This document shows positions 5,746 to 7,054 of a stretch of 7,054 nt of DNA, one piece after another. The stretch spans positions 1-7,054 of the forward strand of contig JALWSN010000194.1 in the NCBI GenBank assembly GCA_027080245.1. The letters are read 5' to 3'. Made by a program: the position numbers and the translations under genes. Position 1 is the stretch's first letter. Each line of letters opens with the position of its first letter. The notes under the pieces were generated by a model that did no database searches, was not told the DNA's origin, and saw only the letters and a list, made by a program, of their open reading frames with translations. This DNA is from Ignavibacteriales bacterium (GTDB lineage Bacteria > Bacteroidota > Ignavibacteria > Ignavibacteriales > Melioribacteraceae).

Positions 5746-6507
5746 ATGAAAAATCCAAGAAACATGACGGAATTATTTTCAAAGCTGAACGACCTGAAAT
5801 CGATTTTTGTTTACGGGCAAAAAATTATTCCCGTAATACAAAGTTTAATTGATTTCATGAAGGACACCGTGCCGCTTCTGGAAAATATTAATAAATCCAT
5901 CGACGAGAGCACGAAGAAAATACCAACGGCTAAAGACCAGTTGCACAATGTTTCCAGCGCTACGGAGATGGCTACAACCGAAATTCTGGACCGAGTGGAC
6001 GAAATTTACGAGGATTTAAATGCTTCCCAGCAAATAATAAACGAGATTAGCGAGAAATACTCGGCTAAAAAAGACGCTTACGAAAAATTAAAAGAGCATC
6101 TGAAAGGCGACAAAAAAGCCTTTGAGCTTTTGAACGAATTGATGAAAAACGGAATTTCCGAGCAATTGGAAACTTTAACGACTAAAATTAACGACATTCA
6201 GGACAAAACTTACCACATCACCCTTTCCCTTCAAGTGCAGGATATTACAAGTCAGCAACTGGAAGCCGTGCATCATTTAATTGAATCGGTTCAGTACAGA
6301 TTGTCTTCCTTAATCACGGATTTGGAGGACACGGAATTTAACGAGCTGGAGAAGTCCTACAAATCGAAGGAAATAACCTTTGACGCGGACGCCAGCTACG
6401 AGCACGAAAAGGAAAATCAAAAAGTAGCCGACAATTTGTTTGGCGGCAAGCAAGTAGAGAATGCTTCGCAGAGTGAAATTGACAAATTATTTTCGGGGGC
6501 GAAATGA
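5746..6507 (+). CDS. cheZ: CheY-phosphate phosphatase CheZ
   Basis: CheZ removes phosphate from CheY-P to end the motor signal. The 253-residue protein is almost wholly helical. An N-terminal segment (about 1-60) precedes a first long helix with the family-like stretch V-S-S-A-T-E-M-A-T-T-E-I-L-D (69-82). A second long helix holds V-Q-D-I-T-S-Q (164-170). This aligns with E. coli Q-D-L-T-G-Q, in which Asp143 and Gln147 are essential; the equivalents here are Asp166 and Gln170. The charged, probably flexible tail ends in S-Q-S-E-I-D-K-L-F-S-G (241-251), like the C-terminal CheY-binding helix of E. coli CheZ. It is longer than E. coli CheZ (214 residues). AGAGG (5736-5740) is 5 bases before the ATG. 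The stop overlaps the cheA start. The call rests on motifs, since overall CheZ identity is low between phyla. Confidence 0.9.
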   Translation: MKNPRNMTELFSKLNDLKSIFVYGQKIIPVIQSLIDFMKDTVPLLENINKSIDESTKKIPTAKDQLHNVSSATEMATTEILDRVDEIYEDLNASQQIINEISEKYSAKKDAYEKLKEHLKGDKKAFELLNELMKNGISEQLETLTTKINDIQDKTYHITLSLQVQDITSQQLEAVHHLIESVQYRLSSLITDLEDTEFNELEKSYKSKEITFDADASYEHEKENQKVADNLFGGKQVENASQSEIDKLFSGAK

Positions 6508-7054
6508 GCGACAGTAATTTAATGGAAATATTAAACGATCCCGAAATGAAGGAAATCGTAGAGAGTTTCATTGAGGAATCGAAAGAAATTTTGGAAAATT
6601 TGAACTCGGATTTGGTGGAGCTGGAATCCAGCCCCGAGGACGAGGAATTATTGAATAAAATTTTCCGTAGTTTCCACACGCTGAAAGGGACTTCGGGTTT
6701 TCTCAGCTTAAACAAAACCACGCTTGTAACGCACCGCTGCGAGGACATCTTAAACAAGCTGAGGAAAGGACAGGCGAAGTTAACGTCCGAGTTAATGGAC
6801 GTAATTTTGGAAGCTTACGACGTGATTACTCTTTTATTGAGTTCAATAGAATTAAACAAGAGCGAAGACGTTGAGATTGACGCAATTGTTGCAAAGCTGG
6901 AGAATACTATTAAGCAATTGGAAAGCGGCGGGACAGCGGCGGTAGCAGAAGAAAAGCCCAAAAAGGAAAAGAAGAAATCCGCAAAAAGCAGAAAGGCAAA
7001 AGCCAAGAAAGAAGAGGTGGTTCAAGAAGAAGCTAAAGTAGAAGAGGAGAAACC
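6504..7054 (+). CDS. cheA: Chemotaxis histidine kinase CheA, N-terminal part (cut by window edge)
   Basis: CheA is the kinase that autophosphorylates under receptor/CheW control and passes phosphate to CheY and CheB. Only 183 full codons are present and the frame is open to the right edge. Residues about 10-125 form the Hpt (P1) domain, with phosphoacceptor His58 in F-R-S-F-H-T-L-K-G-T-S-G-F-L. Residues about 141-183 are a low-complexity linker, Lys-rich at 151-169 and then Glu-rich at 170-183. The CheY-binding, dimerisation, ATPase and CheW-like domains would lie beyond the window. The start codon overlaps the cheZ stop as ATGA. The only upstream G-rich stretch is GGGGG (6495-6499), not a standard ribosome site, so translation is probably coupled to cheZ. 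The domain pattern plus the che context makes the identification secure, although the kinase core is not visible. Confidence 0.96.
   Translation, partial: MSDSNLMEILNDPEMKEIVESFIEESKEILENLNSDLVELESSPEDEELLNKIFRSFHTLKGTSGFLSLNKTTLVTHRCEDILNKLRKGQAKLTSELMDVILEAYDVITLLLSSIELNKSEDVEIDAIVAKLENTIKQLESGGTAAVAEEKPKKEKKKSAKSRKAKAKKEEVVQEEAKVEEEK

Noticed and set aside
6338..6757. Open minus-strand frame of 139 codons across the end of cheZ and the start of cheA.
   Set aside because: It is antisense to two well-supported genes, has no recognisable domain and shows Ser/Arg-rich antisense-like composition. The other minus-strand frames in the window were rejected on the same grounds.

Overview
The window holds most of one chemotaxis (che) operon. 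All eight genes lie on the + strand and are packed tightly, with gaps of about 3 to 18 bases and one ATGA stop/start overlap. The only sizeable non-coding stretch is the AT-rich leader, bases 1-192. The order is: TonB C-terminal-domain protein, methyl-accepting chemotaxis protein (MCP), HEAT-repeat protein, cheR, a CheY-like receiver, cheY, cheZ, and cheA, which runs off the right edge.

Organism. The DNA is moderately AT-rich and most genes have clear purine-rich ribosome binding sites. A short exported TonB_C protein, a CheZ phosphatase and a HEAT-repeat protein together in one che operon suggest a motile, Gram-negative relative of the Bacteroidota/Chlorobiota/Ignavibacteriota group (Ignavibacteria or Melioribacter-like). 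This is inferred from overall flavour; no marker gene here settles it.

Leader (1-192). An 8-bp perfect inverted repeat (29-48) is followed by a good match to a flagellar sigma-28 (FliA) promoter (89-115) with the exact N11 spacing, then a roughly 70-base untranslated leader and a strong AAGGAGG ribosome binding site (181-187). If real, the promoter places the operon, including the TonB_C gene, under late flagellar control.

Receptor part (193-4071). The TonB_C protein is predicted to be periplasmic. The MCP has a helical periplasmic domain, two membrane spans, a chain of HAMP-like modules and a canonical signalling hairpin. The HEAT-repeat protein is an acidic alpha-solenoid, probably a docking or regulatory protein. 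It is the least explained member of the operon.

Signalling part (4090-7054). CheR methylates the receptor. CheA supplies phosphate from His58 of its Hpt domain. Two divergent single-domain receivers follow cheR; the second is very like the motor-binding CheY and sits directly before cheZ. CheZ keeps the phosphatase pair Asp166/Gln170 in a D-x-x-x-Q motif and ends in what look like two successive CheY-docking peptides. CheW and CheB are not in the window and could lie past the right edge. No RNA genes, mobile elements, CRISPR arrays or convincing terminators were seen.
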